Assembly: GCA_036257535.1 (NCBI GenBank)
Contig: DATAFJ010000187.1
Span: 1-42,245 of the forward strand
Source of the DNA: DATAEE01 sp036257535
Lineage (GTDB): Bacteria > Acidobacteriota > Vicinamibacteria > Vicinamibacterales > 2-12-FULL-66-21
Length of the DNA: 42,245 nucleotides
Direction: 5' to 3'
The notes below the pieces were generated by a model, which was given only the letters and a program-made list of their open reading frames with translations, ran no database searches and was not told the origin of the DNA. Positions 15,788 through 24,410 of the stretch are shown here, in pieces. Made by a program: the position numbers and the translations under genes. Position 1 is the stretch's first letter; the number at the start of each line of letters is the position of its first letter.

Positions 15788-16458
15788 TTGCGAGGTTTTG
15801 CCGGCGTCTTCGGCACGGGCCTCGGCCGATACTCCACCTTGATGTCGCTGACGGTCGCGATGAGCCGTCCTGGAGAGCCGTACAGCTCCTTGCCATCGAG
15901 GCTCACGGCCTCGAGCTTCTCACCGAGCAGGCTGATCTCTTCGAGCGCCGCCGGCACTTCGAGGATGATGAATTCGCTGCCGAGCGGCGCAACGGCCTTC
16001 ACGGGCGCTCCGGCGCCCCCCTCGATTCGATCCAGCAGATCCTTTTCCGTGCGGAACTCGCTTTGCACGACTGCACGCTGGATGAGCGCTCCGTCCGCCG
16101 CGAGCGCGCCGATCGTCGCCGTGTAGCGCCGGAACGCCTGACCGGAGCGGATCTGCTCGTCGGAGTACAGGTGTCGGTTGTGCAGGCTGAACGTCACGCG
16201 TGCAGGACCTGTGTGAGAGGGAATCTTGATTAGTATCCCCTTCGCCGGATCCCGCTCGGTCATGACGTCGCAGTAAATCACGCGCGTGCGCACGCCGCGG
16301 CCGAGCACGTTCGGGCAGGAGATCTCGGCAGGCGCCACTGTTGGGGGTGTCGCGGGCGTTGCCCGTCTCGACGTCCGGCGCGATTGCGCCTCCGGCGCAG
16401 CCGCAAGGCAGAGGATGCAGGCGGCCAGCGGCGCGAGCGCACGGACGGAGCGCGGCAT
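15784..16458 (-). CDS. Exported protein of unknown function
   Basis: Starting at ATG 16456-16458 gives 224 residues with a signal peptide (MPRSVRALAPLAACILCLAAA, cleavage near PEAQS). The open frame extends 57 codons further upstream, but that part lacks family-like character and would bury the signal, so it is left out. The mature protein has a basic Ser/Thr-rich stretch (SRRTSRRATPATPP), two Cys (EISCPNVLG, VIYCDVMT) and beta-rich text (ILIKIPSHTGPARVTFSLHN, EFIILEVPAALEEI). I do not recognise it. Its stop codon is the TAG of a GTAG-headed repeat. It is divergent from the GntR regulator. Confidence 0.65.
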   Translation of the reverse strand: MPRSVRALAPLAACILCLAAAPEAQSRRTSRRATPATPPTVAPAEISCPNVLGRGVRTRVIYCDVMTERDPAKGILIKIPSHTGPARVTFSLHNRHLYSDEQIRSGQAFRRYTATIGALAADGALIQRAVVQSEFRTEKDLLDRIEGGAGAPVKAVAPLGSEFIILEVPAALEEISLLGEKLEAVSLDGKELYGSPGRLIATVSDIKVEYRPRPVPKTPAKPRK

Positions 16459-16549
16459 GCCGTCAGTATAAGCCGCACCCACACTGCCCATTAGCGCTCG
16501 CGTCGTTGCGCCAGGCGCCCGAGTCGCAGTATCCTGCGTAGCATTCACG

Positions 16550-16560
16550 TTGTATACCGA
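16550..16560. promoter_or_regulatory. Possible GntR-type operator half-palindrome
   Basis: TTGTATACCGA just before the regulator's ATG (16562) contains GTATAC. FadR-subfamily GntR proteins often bind TTGTATACAA-like palindromes and repress themselves, so this could be an autoregulatory site. Only one half matches well. Confidence 0.3.
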
Positions 16561-16561
16561 T

Positions 16562-17245
16562 ATGGTGCGACACCAGCGCTCGCAGGCTCCGGAGCCCTCG
16601 CAGTTCGAACGGGCGTACGAAGGCATCAAGGCCCGAATCGCGGACGGCAGTTATCGTCATGGTTCGCCGCTGTCGGAGAACATGCTCGCCCGTCTCCACG
16701 GGACGAGCCGCACCCCCGTACGGGAAGCGCTCGCGCGGCTGGTCCAGGAAGGCTTCGTCGAACGCGTACCGGGGCGCGGGTACTTCGTCGCGCGCATCAC
16801 CGTTCAACTCATTCGGGACACGTTCGACGTCCGTCGCCTGCTCGAAGGCGCCGCCGCCGGGCGTGCCGCGGAAGTCGCCACCGACGAAGAGGTGGCGCGA
16901 CTGGCCGAGCTGGCGGAGTTTCGTTACGCGGCCGTGGACCCCACCAGCTACCGCAAGGCCGAAGCAGCCAACGCGGAGTTCCACCTTTCCGTCGCAGCCG
17001 CGAGCCACAACCGGCTGGCCACGGACCTCATTCGCGACTGCCTCCGGCAGATGGATCGTTTCATGTCGCTCGTGTTCGACATCGATCCGTTCCAGGAGGA
17101 ATCCAGCCGCGAACATCAATCCATCGTTGCTGCGATCCGCCGGCGCGATTCGGCGACGGCACGCAGTGCGATGGAGGCACATCTCGATCGCAGCAGCCGC
17201 CTCATCCAGGAGGCGGTCCTCCAGGGTCAGCTCGAAGGCGTCTGA
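16562..17245 (+). CDS. GntR-family transcriptional regulator, FCD (FadR) subfamily
   Basis: The 227-residue protein has a winged helix-turn-helix (about residues 14-78: YEGIKARIADGSYRHGSPLS, then HGTSRTPVREALARLVQEG and RVPGRGYFV) and an all-helical FCD ligand domain (about 85-215) with the His-containing segments EFHLSV, EHQSIV and EAHLDRS that usually bind a metal and an organic acid. Members control sugar-acid, fatty-acid or amino-acid catabolism. ATG 16562 is chosen; TTG 16550 would add four residues. It lies 94 nt upstream of the Oar-like receptor in the same direction, so it may control that gene. Confidence 0.88.
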   Translation: MVRHQRSQAPEPSQFERAYEGIKARIADGSYRHGSPLSENMLARLHGTSRTPVREALARLVQEGFVERVPGRGYFVARITVQLIRDTFDVRRLLEGAAAGRAAEVATDEEVARLAELAEFRYAAVDPTSYRKAEAANAEFHLSVAAASHNRLATDLIRDCLRQMDRFMSLVFDIDPFQEESSREHQSIVAAIRRRDSATARSAMEAHLDRSSRLIQEAVLQGQLEGV

Positions 17246-17324
17246 CACGCGCCCGGCCTGGCGTCGTGGCGTCTTGATCGTCGGGCAGTAATCGTTCACT
17301 TCGGCGTCCTGTTTTCATTCACAC

Positions 17325-17330
17325 AGGAGG
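17325..17330 (+). promoter_or_regulatory. Strong ribosome-binding site of the outer-membrane receptor gene
   Basis: AGGAGG lies 9 nt before ATG 17340. It is the most canonical Shine-Dalgarno in the window, consistent with an abundant envelope protein, and it fixes the start. Confidence 0.8.
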
Positions 17331-17339
17331 CTTTCATCC

Positions 17340-20192
17340 ATGACGGTGAAGTTCCACGTGCTCGGGATTTCGATCGCACTGATTGCCGCGCTCACGATGC
17401 CGGGGTTCGCGCAGGTCCAGACCGGCAGCATCCTCGTCAAGGCGAACGACGCTCAGGGGGCGATCGTCCCCGGAGTCCAGGTGACGATAAGCAGCCCGAT
17501 GCTCGTATCGGGGCAGATGACGAGCACCACGGACGCGAGCGGGACCACGCGCTTTCCCTCGCTGCCGCCGGGAACCTACGCGGTCAAGGTCGAGCTGCAG
17601 GGATTCCAGACCGTCATCCGCGAGAACATCGTCGTGGCCGTCGGCCAGACGACACCGGTCGATCTGGCGATGTCGATGGCGACGCTGCAGGAGAGCGTCA
17701 CGGTTACGGGCGCGTCTCCGGTGATCGACACAACGAACGCGAACGTCAACGTCACGCTCAGTCAGGATTTGCTCCAGAAGACGCCGAATGGGCGCGACAT
17801 CTGGTCGCTGATGGAATACAAGGTGCCGGGGCTCGTGTCGTCGAGGCCCGACGTCGGCGGTACCGCGGGCGGCCTGCAGGGCGCGATGGTCGCACGCGGT
17901 ACGACCAACGGACAGAACGCGCAGTACCTGAACGGCATCAACGTCGGCGACCCGTCGGCCATCGGGTTCGCCGGCTATTACTACGACTATGACGCGTTCG
18001 AAGAGCTGCAGATCTCGACCGGCGCGCACGACATCTCGATGCCGACGTCGGGCGTCTTCCTCAACATGACGACGAAGACGGGCGGCGATCGATGGCAAGG
18101 GAAAGGCGCCTTCTTCTGGGAGGGCGATGCCACGCAGAGCCGGAACATCGACAGCGAGCTGGCGAACCTCGGATTCAGGCCACAGACGAACACCGTTGAT
18201 TTCGTGTCCGACGTGACCTTCAACGCCGGCGGCCCGCTCATCAAGGACAAGGTGCGGTTCTTCGGCTCGTTCCGCGACTGGCGCGTGCACGTCAACGTGC
18301 CGGCGGCGTTCTCGGAAACCGTGCTGGACGAGACGAACATCACGTCCGGCCTGGCCAACGTGACCTGGGCGGTCAACAACAACAACCGCCTCACTGGGTT
18401 CTACTCGCGCCAGTACTACAAGAAGCCGAACCGCTTCCTGGGGGCGACCGGCCTCTTCACCAGCGAGTCGAACTCGAACGAAGACGACGTGTTCAACGTG
18501 TACCAGGCGCTGTGGAATTCAGTACTCAGCAGCCAGCTGTTCCTGGATGCGCGCCTCAGCGTGAACACGATCTTCTTCCCGCTGCTCTTCAACGGGACCG
18601 AGCAGACGCTGCTGGACAACACGACCGGAATTCGCACGAACAACGAGAACAACCAGGTCGAGCAGTGGCGCGATCGATTCCAGGGAAGCGCGACGTTTCA
18701 GTATTACCTGGACCAGGCGCTCGGCGGCCGGCACGAGTTCCGGTTCGGCTTCGACCAGTCGCACGTTCAGCAGCGCGTCATCACGAAGCGCTGGGACGAC
18801 GTGGGCCTGACCTGGACGAGCGCGACGAACTCGGCGTCAACCGTGACGCTGTTCAATACGCCGGTCGAGACCAAGGCGGCGGTGGACGTGACGTCTCTCT
18901 TCCTCCAGGACAGCTACAGCGTCGGACGGCTGACGCTGACCGGCGGGATCCGCTTCGCACGAACCGAGGCCTACCTGCCGGAACAGAGCAGCCCGCCAAG
19001 TCCGCTCTTTCCGGCCCTGCCGCGGAGCTTCGACAAAGTGGACGAGGTTGTGCTCTGGCATACCTGGGGGCCGAGGTTCAACGCGGCCTACGACCTGATG
19101 GGCGACGGTCGAACGGCGCTCAAGTTCTCTGCGGGTCGCTACTACTACCAGATTGCGGCCGGCACCGCCAACAACGTCAACCTGAACGCGAACTACAGCC
19201 AGCTGTACACGTGGAGCGACGCGAACAGAAACTTGCTGTGGGAGCCGGGCGAACAGACCGGCGCGCCGGTGATCTCGTCGGCCGTCACGACAACCTTCGA
19301 CCCCGACATCGAGCCGTCATACACCAACGAGTTTACGGCCGGCATCGATCGCGAGCTCGTCCCCGGCCTGAAGCTCGCGACCGTCTACACGTATCGCGTC
19401 GAGCGCAATCCGCAGGCGACGTTCAACCCCGACTTGCCGTTCGCGGGCGCGACGACCTCGCGGCTCGACATCGGGCGCGACGGACTCGCCAACACCGCGG
19501 ACGATTCAACGTTCGTGTTTTTCGACCGACTCTCGACGGCCAACCGGATCGTGTTCACGCATGATCCGAACTCCAAGCAGACCTACAACGGGATCGAGAT
19601 CACCGCGACGAAACGGTTCGCGGATCGATGGCAGCTGCTGGCGGGCTACACATACTCGAGAGCCAAGCTCAAGGACGTCAGCGTGCCGCTGACCGGCCAG
19701 GCGATTAACGGCAACCCCAACAGCATGATCCTGACGACCGGTCCGATCGACATCAACGATCGCCCGCAGCAGTTCAAGCTGACGGGGACCTACATCCTTC
19801 CGTGGTATGACATCTCGGTCAGCGGCAACTACCGCGCGCAGAGCGGGCCGCCGATCCGGCGGACCGTCAGCACGGCGCTTCAAGTCGGCGGGACGACCAC
19901 CGTCAACGTCGAGCCGTTCGGCGGCGACCGCCTGGACGCGCTGCGCACGCTCGATCTGCGCGCGTCGAAGTCGTTCGCGATGCGCGGAGACGACCGGATC
20001 GAAGTCGACCTGGACATCTACAACCTCACCAACGCCAACACGGTCTGGGAGGTGAACCAGAGCACGGGCCGGACCAACGTCCGCCCGAACGGCGACCCGA
20101 ACGCGACGCCGGTCAACACGGCGGTCTGGCGGCTCCCGACCGGCATACTCGCGCCGCGGATCATACGGTTTGGAGTGTCCTACCGCTTCTAA
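17340..20192 (+). CDS. TonB-dependent receptor, Oar-like, with N-terminal carboxypeptidase-like domain
   Basis: The 950-residue outer-membrane protein has a signal peptide (MTVKFHVLGISIALIAALTM, cleavage after GFAQ), a carboxypeptidase-regulatory-like beta domain (about 28-115: GSILVKANDAQGAIVPGVQV and GTTRFPSLPPGTYAVKVELQ), a plug (QESVTVTGASPVIDTT onward, about 120-245) and a 22-strand-type barrel ending in the Phe-terminated RFGVSYRF typical of outer-membrane barrels. Such Oar-like receptors are greatly expanded in Acidobacteriota and are thought to import plant- or protein-derived oligomers; the ligand here is unknown. No SusD partner follows. The upstream GntR gene may regulate it. Confidence 0.9.
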   Translation: MTVKFHVLGISIALIAALTMPGFAQVQTGSILVKANDAQGAIVPGVQVTISSPMLVSGQMTSTTDASGTTRFPSLPPGTYAVKVELQGFQTVIRENIVVAVGQTTPVDLAMSMATLQESVTVTGASPVIDTTNANVNVTLSQDLLQKTPNGRDIWSLMEYKVPGLVSSRPDVGGTAGGLQGAMVARGTTNGQNAQYLNGINVGDPSAIGFAGYYYDYDAFEELQISTGAHDISMPTSGVFLNMTTKTGGDRWQGKGAFFWEGDATQSRNIDSELANLGFRPQTNTVDFVSDVTFNAGGPLIKDKVRFFGSFRDWRVHVNVPAAFSETVLDETNITSGLANVTWAVNNNNRLTGFYSRQYYKKPNRFLGATGLFTSESNSNEDDVFNVYQALWNSVLSSQLFLDARLSVNTIFFPLLFNGTEQTLLDNTTGIRTNNENNQVEQWRDRFQGSATFQYYLDQALGGRHEFRFGFDQSHVQQRVITKRWDDVGLTWTSATNSASTVTLFNTPVETKAAVDVTSLFLQDSYSVGRLTLTGGIRFARTEAYLPEQSSPPSPLFPALPRSFDKVDEVVLWHTWGPRFNAAYDLMGDGRTALKFSAGRYYYQIAAGTANNVNLNANYSQLYTWSDANRNLLWEPGEQTGAPVISSAVTTTFDPDIEPSYTNEFTAGIDRELVPGLKLATVYTYRVERNPQATFNPDLPFAGATTSRLDIGRDGLANTADDSTFVFFDRLSTANRIVFTHDPNSKQTYNGIEITATKRFADRWQLLAGYTYSRAKLKDVSVPLTGQAINGNPNSMILTTGPIDINDRPQQFKLTGTYILPWYDISVSGNYRAQSGPPIRRTVSTALQVGGTTTVNVEPFGGDRLDALRTLDLRASKSFAMRGDDRIEVDLDIYNLTNANTVWEVNQSTGRTNVRPNGDPNATPVNTAVWRLPTGILAPRIIRFGVSYRF

Positions 20193-20238
20193 CCGCACTC
20201 CCGGAATCGGCTAAAGTGATCGGGTTATCGGTTGATCG

Positions 20239-21048
20239 ATGACCCGATCGCTCTACCCCTCCCGCATCGTCTGCCTGACCGAGGAAACGACCGAGACGCT
20301 GTACCTTCTCGGTGAAGGAGACAGGGTCGTCGGCATCTCCGGCTACACCGTCCGGCCGCCGGAAGCGCGCAGCAAACCGAAGGTGTCGGCATTCATCAAC
20401 GCACGGTTCGACAAAATCGAGGCGTTGAAGCCGGAACTCGTCCTCGCCTTTTCGGATCTCCAGGCGGACATCACCTCGGAGCTCGTGCGCCGCGGATACC
20501 CGGTCTACACGTTCAATCAGCGGAGCGTCGAGGGCATCCTGCAGATGATTCGAATCGTCGGCGGCCTCGTCGGCAAGGCGGAGGCGGGAGAACGGCTGGC
20601 GGCCGACATGGAGCGGCGGCTCGACGGCATCCGCGCGGCGGCTCGCGCGCTTCCCCGGCGTCCGCGCGTGTTCTTCGAGGAATGGGACGATCCGCTCATC
20701 TCGGGCATCCGGTGGGTCGACGAGCTGGTCGAGATCGCCGGCGGCGATCCGCTCTTCCCCGAGCTCCGCGATCAACCGCTGGCGAAAGGCCGGATAGTCG
20801 GCGTCGAAGAAGTGGCGCGGCGCAACCCGGACGTCATCGTCGCGTCGTGGTGCGGCAAGGCGATGCGCCGGAAGACGATCGAAGGCAGGCCCGGCTGGTC
20901 GGACGTCACGGCGGTGCGCGACGGGCACATCTACGAGATCAAGTCGACGTACATCCTGCAGCCGGGACCCGCCTCCCTGACAGAGGGGGTCGATCGGCTG
21001 CATCAGATAGTAGTGTCGTGGGCGGCGGTCGGCCGCGCGGTCACCTGA
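20239..21048 (+). CDS. BtuF-like cobalamin/metal-chelate-binding protein without signal peptide
   Basis: The 269-residue product has the two-lobed class III solute-binding fold of BtuF: RIVCLTEETTETLYLLGEGD at the start, GISGYTV, KIEALKPELVLAFSDLQ in lobe 1, a connecting helix, and FFEEWDDPLISGIRWVDELV and IVGVEEVARRNPDVIVASW in lobe 2. BtuF delivers vitamin B12 to BtuCD in the periplasm, but this protein has no signal peptide or lipobox and no btuC or btuD beside it. Cytoplasmic cobalamin-binding relatives of this kind exist in other phyla. It follows the receptor by 46 nt, with no riboswitch in that short gap. The 3' end overlaps folE by 8 nt, tail to tail. Confidence 0.75.
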   Translation: MTRSLYPSRIVCLTEETTETLYLLGEGDRVVGISGYTVRPPEARSKPKVSAFINARFDKIEALKPELVLAFSDLQADITSELVRRGYPVYTFNQRSVEGILQMIRIVGGLVGKAEAGERLAADMERRLDGIRAAARALPRRPRVFFEEWDDPLISGIRWVDELVEIAGGDPLFPELRDQPLAKGRIVGVEEVARRNPDVIVASWCGKAMRRKTIEGRPGWSDVTAVRDGHIYEIKSTYILQPGPASLTEGVDRLHQIVVSWAAVGRAVT

Positions 21049-21664
21049 CCGACCGGCCGATGACCGGGATGGCGTCCTCGTCCGGCTCGGGGATCGACAC
21101 GCTCGTCGCCGGTACCGTCGAGCGGTGCTTGATCAGCTCCAGGAACTCCGACCGCGTCCGGGCGTCGCTGTGAAAGACGCCGAGCATCGCGCTCGTGAGG
21201 GCGAACGAGTTCTGCTTCTCGACGCCTCGCATCGACATGCAGAGATGTGTGGCTTCGACGACGACCGCTACGCCGAGCGGGTTGAGCTTTTCTTCGATCG
21301 TCTGTGCGATCTGCGACGTGAGGCGCTCCTGGATCTGGAGCCGCCTCGCGAAGATGTCGACGAGCCGTGGAATCTTGCTGAGACCGAGCACGCGTCCCTG
21401 CGGAAGGTACGCGACGTGGCATCTGCCGAAAAACGGAAGAAGATGGTGCTCGCAGAGGCTGTAGAAGTCGATGTCCTTGACGATCACCATCTCGTTATAA
21501 TCGACGGTGAAGAGGGCGTTGTTGAGAACTTCATCCACGTCGGCCGCATAGCCGCTCGTCAGGAACCGCAGGGACTTCTCGACACGCTTGGGGGTATCGC
21601 GGAGCCCCTCGCGGGACGGGTCCTCACCGAGCTCCGCCAGCAGTTGCCGGATGATCTCTTTCAT
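21041..21664 (-). CDS. folE: GTP cyclohydrolase I
   Basis: The 207-residue enzyme converts GTP to dihydroneopterin triphosphate, the first step of folate (and queuosine-precursor) synthesis. Zinc ligands appear in SLCEHHLLPFFGRCHVAY and HLCMSMRGV; RLQIQERLTSQIA and the catalytic region GLSKIPRLVD are standard FolE. The start is taken as ATG 21662-21664 (MKEIIRQLL) because TACAAT (21676-21671) ends 6 nt before it, the spacing of a leaderless promoter; ATG 21677-21679 would add MYNTT. The C-terminal tail (SVSIPEPDEDAIPVIGRSVR) is longer than usual. The 5' end overlaps the divergent TPR gene. Confidence 0.93.
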   Translation of the reverse strand: MKEIIRQLLAELGEDPSREGLRDTPKRVEKSLRFLTSGYAADVDEVLNNALFTVDYNEMVIVKDIDFYSLCEHHLLPFFGRCHVAYLPQGRVLGLSKIPRLVDIFARRLQIQERLTSQIAQTIEEKLNPLGVAVVVEATHLCMSMRGVEKQNSFALTSAMLGVFHSDARTRSEFLELIKHRSTVPATSVSIPEPDEDAIPVIGRSVR

Positions 21665-22361
21665 CGTCGTATTGTACATAGGCGCACAGGCGGCCGCCTT
21701 GGATCCCGATGCGCTCTATGCCGGGCGCCAGGACGCCGGCAGCGCCGAACGATCCGCCGAGATCTGGGCGGCCCGGCTGCAAGACACACCTGCCGACTTC
21801 GAGGCAGCGTGGAAGCTGGCGCGCGCGAGATACTGGCTCGGCGGGCACGCGCCGCAAGAGAGCCGTAGGAAGTATCTCGAGGACGGCATCGCCGCAGCGC
21901 GCGCGGCGATCGCCGCTCAGTCGAACCGTCCCGAAGGGCACTTCTGGCTCGCGGCGAACATGGGAGCGCTCGCCGAGTCGTTCGGAATGCGCGCCGGCAT
22001 CAAGTACCGTAAGCCGATCAGGGAAGCGCTCGAGACCGTGCTGAAGATCGATCCCGGATTCCAGCAGGGGTCAGCCGATCGCGCGCTCGGCCGCTGGTAC
22101 TTCAAGGTGCCGGGCCTCTTCGGGGGCAGCAACAAGAAGTCGGAAGAACACCTTCGGAAGTCGCTCACCTACAACCCGAACAGCACGGCGTCGTTGTTCT
22201 TCCTCGCGGAGACGCTCGCCGTCATGGATCGCGAGGACGAAGCGCGAGAGACGCTTCACAAAGTGCTCGACGCGCCGATCGATCCCGACTGGGCTCCGGA
22301 GGACAACGAGTTCAAGGCGAAGGCGAAGGCGATGTTGGCAGCGATGCAGAAGCAGCCCTGA
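21651..22361 (+). CDS. Exported TPR-repeat protein, TRAP-T-component-like
   Basis: The 236-residue product starts MISFIVVLYIGAQAAALD, a weak signal peptide, followed by helical repeats: DFEAAWKLARARYWLGG, GIAAARAAIAAQSNRPEGHF, AIKY-like KYRKPIREALETVLKIDP, SEEHLRKSLTYNPNSTASLF, EARETLHKVLDAPIDPDW. Layout and length resemble the TatT/TRAP-T component family, periplasmic TPR proteins of uncertain role. The ATG at 21651 lies inside folE on the opposite strand, so the two 5' ends overlap by about 14 nt (29 with the longer folE start). TTG 21672 is a possible later start. The stop TGA forms the loop of a hairpin repeat (22352-22374). Confidence 0.7.
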   Translation: MISFIVVLYIGAQAAALDPDALYAGRQDAGSAERSAEIWAARLQDTPADFEAAWKLARARYWLGGHAPQESRRKYLEDGIAAARAAIAAQSNRPEGHFWLAANMGALAESFGMRAGIKYRKPIREALETVLKIDPGFQQGSADRALGRWYFKVPGLFGGSNKKSEEHLRKSLTYNPNSTASLFFLAETLAVMDREDEARETLHKVLDAPIDPDWAPEDNEFKAKAKAMLAAMQKQP

Positions 22362-22374
22362 AGGGCTGCGCTAC
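22352..22374 (-). repeat. REP-like hairpin, copy 1 (GTAGC + 7-bp stem)
   Basis: On the minus strand: GTAGC then GCAGCCC-TTCA-GGGCTGC, a perfect 7-bp stem with a 4-nt loop. GTAG begins 4 nt past the stop of the hydroxyacyl-CoA dehydrogenase gene (TGA 22380-22378). On the plus strand the loop holds the TGA of the TPR gene. The hairpin therefore lies between convergent genes and could also end transcription both ways. Confidence 0.7.
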
Positions 22375-22377
22375 AGA

Positions 22378-23226
22378 TCAATATTTGTAAAACCCCTGCC
22401 CTGATTTCCTTCCGAGACGTCCTGCCAGCACCATCCGCTTCAAGAGCGGCGGCGGCGCGTACGCCGGCTCGCGATACTCCTCGAACATGATGTTGGCGAT
22501 GTAGTACGTCGTGTCGAGGCCGACGTAGTCGAGCAGGGTGAACGGCCCCATCGGATAGTTGCACCCGAGCTTCATGCCCTTGTCGATGTCCTCGACGGTT
22601 CCCAGGCCATGTTCGTGCGCCCGGATCGCGTCCAGCAGGTACGGCACCAGCAGGCGGTTGACGATGAAGCCCGGCTTGTCCGGCGCGGTGATCGGCTCCT
22701 TGCCGAGCGTCTTGGCGAACTCGAACAGCGTCATGTACGTCGAATCGCTCGTCGTCAGAGCCCGGATGACTTCGACGAGCTTCATGATCGGCACGGGGTT
22801 GAAGAAGTGCAGGCCGCCGAAGCGGTCCGGCCTCCGCGTCCTCGCAGCGAGCTCCATGATGCACAGAGATGACGTGTTCGAGACAACGATGGCTTCGGAC
22901 CCAAGGAGGCCATCGAGCGCCTCGTACGAGCGTGCTTTCTCGTCGACGTTCTCGATGATCGCTTCGATCACGAGATCGCAGGACGCGAGTTCGTCGAAGC
23001 TTGTCGTGCCAGACAGGTTTCCGAGCGTCTGATCGTGCGCCTCGCGCGTGACCTTGCCCTTCTCGACGCCGTCGGCGAGAAACTTCCGGATCCGGCCGAG
23101 CCCTTTGTCGAGGACAGGTTGATTCACCTCGCGGACGATCGTCTTGTAACCGGACTGCGCGCAGACCTGCGCGATCCCTGCACCCATCAGCCCGCAGCCG
23201 AGAACGCCTACTGTTGTGATTTGCAT
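22378..23226 (-). CDS. hbd: 3-hydroxyacyl-CoA (3-hydroxybutyryl-CoA) dehydrogenase
   Basis: The 282-residue enzyme oxidises 3-hydroxyacyl-CoA to 3-ketoacyl-CoA with NAD. It shows the Rossmann motif VGVLGCGLMGAGIAQV at the N-terminus, VIEAIIENVDEKARSYEALD, SNTSSLCI, the catalytic His in FGGLHFFNPVPIMKLVEVI, and a C-terminal helical domain (GFIVNRLLVPYLLDAI and GPFTLLDYVGLDTTYYI). ATG 23224-23226 is preferred to an upstream in-frame start because it places the NAD motif at residue 6, and it overlaps the thiolase stop by 19 nt. With the adjacent thiolases it points to fatty-acid or polyhydroxyalkanoate-type C4 metabolism. Confidence 0.93.
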   Translation of the reverse strand: MQITTVGVLGCGLMGAGIAQVCAQSGYKTIVREVNQPVLDKGLGRIRKFLADGVEKGKVTREAHDQTLGNLSGTTSFDELASCDLVIEAIIENVDEKARSYEALDGLLGSEAIVVSNTSSLCIMELAARTRRPDRFGGLHFFNPVPIMKLVEVIRALTTSDSTYMTLFEFAKTLGKEPITAPDKPGFIVNRLLVPYLLDAIRAHEHGLGTVEDIDKGMKLGCNYPMGPFTLLDYVGLDTTYYIANIMFEEYREPAYAPPPLLKRMVLAGRLGRKSGQGFYKY

Positions 23227-24410
23227 TCGTGCATCGTCTCCACTATTGCGGCGATGCCCTGCCCGCCCCCGATGCATGCGGTGGCCAGCCCCCGACGCGC
23301 GCCGCGCCGCCGGAGTTCGAGCAGGAGCGTCAGAACCAGCCGGGCGCCGGTCATGCCGAGGGGGTGGCCCAGCGCGATCGCGCCACCGTTCACGTTCACC
23401 TTGTTGCGATCGAGGCCGAGGTCCTTCTCGACGGCGAGGTACTGCGCCGCGAACGCCTCGTTCACCTCGATGAGGTCGATGTCGTCAAGCGTCAGGCCCG
23501 TCTTCTCGAGCACCTTTCGCGTCGCCGGCGCCGGTCCCATGCCCATCAGCGTCGGTTCGACACCCACGGTTGCCCACCCGACGAGCTTGCCGAGCGGCTT
23601 CAGTCCGCGGGCGTCGACGGACCGTTTCGAGGCGAGCACGAGCGCCGCGGCGCCGTCGACGATGCCGCTGGCGTTGCCGGCGGTGACGCAGCCGTTCTTG
23701 GAGAACGCCGGCGGAAGCTTGGCGAGCACCTCGATGGTGGTGTCCGGCCGCATATGATCGTCTCGTGACACGACGTCCGTTCCTTTGCGCGTCTTGATCT
23801 CGACCGGAACGATCTCTTCTGCCAGCCGTCCTTCGCGCCAGGCGCGATCCGCGAGCTGCTGGCTCCGGAGCGCGTAGCAGTCCTGCTCCTCGCGGGTGAT
23901 GCCGTACTCGGCCGCGCAGTTCTCCGCGGTGGCGGCCATCGTGCAGCCGCAGTGCGTGTCGAGCAGGGCGGCCCACAGCGAGTCCTCGAGCGTGCCCTGC
24001 CCCAGCTTCAGTCCGCCGCGAAGCCCCCGGATGACGTGCGGCGCCTGGCTCATGCTCTCCGTGCCGCCCGCCAGGACCATGTCGGCCTCGCCCAGCAGAA
24101 TGTGCTGCGCTCCCGACACGGCGGCCTGCAGCCCCGATCCGCACAGCCTGTTTACCGTGAGCGCCGGCACGTCGACCGGCACGCCGGCCTTGAGCGCCAC
24201 GTGGCGCGCGCCGTAGATCGCATCGGCGCTCGTCTGCAGGACGTTGCCGAAAATCGCGTGGTCGATCCAGTCCGGGCGGACGCCGCTCCGCTCCATGGCC
24301 CCGCGCGCCGCGGTCGCCCCCAGCTCGAGCGCGGAGACATCCTTCAGGGCCCCGACGTAGTCGGTCATCGGCGTCCGCGCGCCGTTAACGATGAAGATTT
24401 CTTCTGTCAT
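23208..24410 (-). CDS. Acetyl-CoA acetyltransferase (thiolase)
   Basis: The 400-residue thiolase either condenses two acetyl-CoA or cleaves ketoacyl-CoA. Catalytic residues: Cys90 in VNRLCGSGLQA, the His of GGAIALGHPLGMTGARL, and the second Cys in ATACIGGGQG; the NEAF loop (EVNEAFAAQYLA) is also present. It overlaps the 3' end of the dehydrogenase-family gene upstream by 26 nt and the hydroxyacyl-CoA dehydrogenase gene downstream by 19 nt, so all three are translated from one mRNA. The acetoacetyl-CoA versus longer-chain preference cannot be read from the sequence. Confidence 0.93.
   Translation of the reverse strand: MTEEIFIVNGARTPMTDYVGALKDVSALELGATAARGAMERSGVRPDWIDHAIFGNVLQTSADAIYGARHVALKAGVPVDVPALTVNRLCGSGLQAAVSGAQHILLGEADMVLAGGTESMSQAPHVIRGLRGGLKLGQGTLEDSLWAALLDTHCGCTMAATAENCAAEYGITREEQDCYALRSQQLADRAWREGRLAEEIVPVEIKTRKGTDVVSRDDHMRPDTTIEVLAKLPPAFSKNGCVTAGNASGIVDGAAALVLASKRSVDARGLKPLGKLVGWATVGVEPTLMGMGPAPATRKVLEKTGLTLDDIDLIEVNEAFAAQYLAVEKDLGLDRNKVNVNGGAIALGHPLGMTGARLVLTLLLELRRRGARRGLATACIGGGQGIAAIVETMHECKSQQ

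Noticed and set aside
20193..20238. Cobalamin riboswitch before the BtuF-like gene
   Set aside because: The gap is 46 nt, too short for one, and no B12-box-like sequence is seen.
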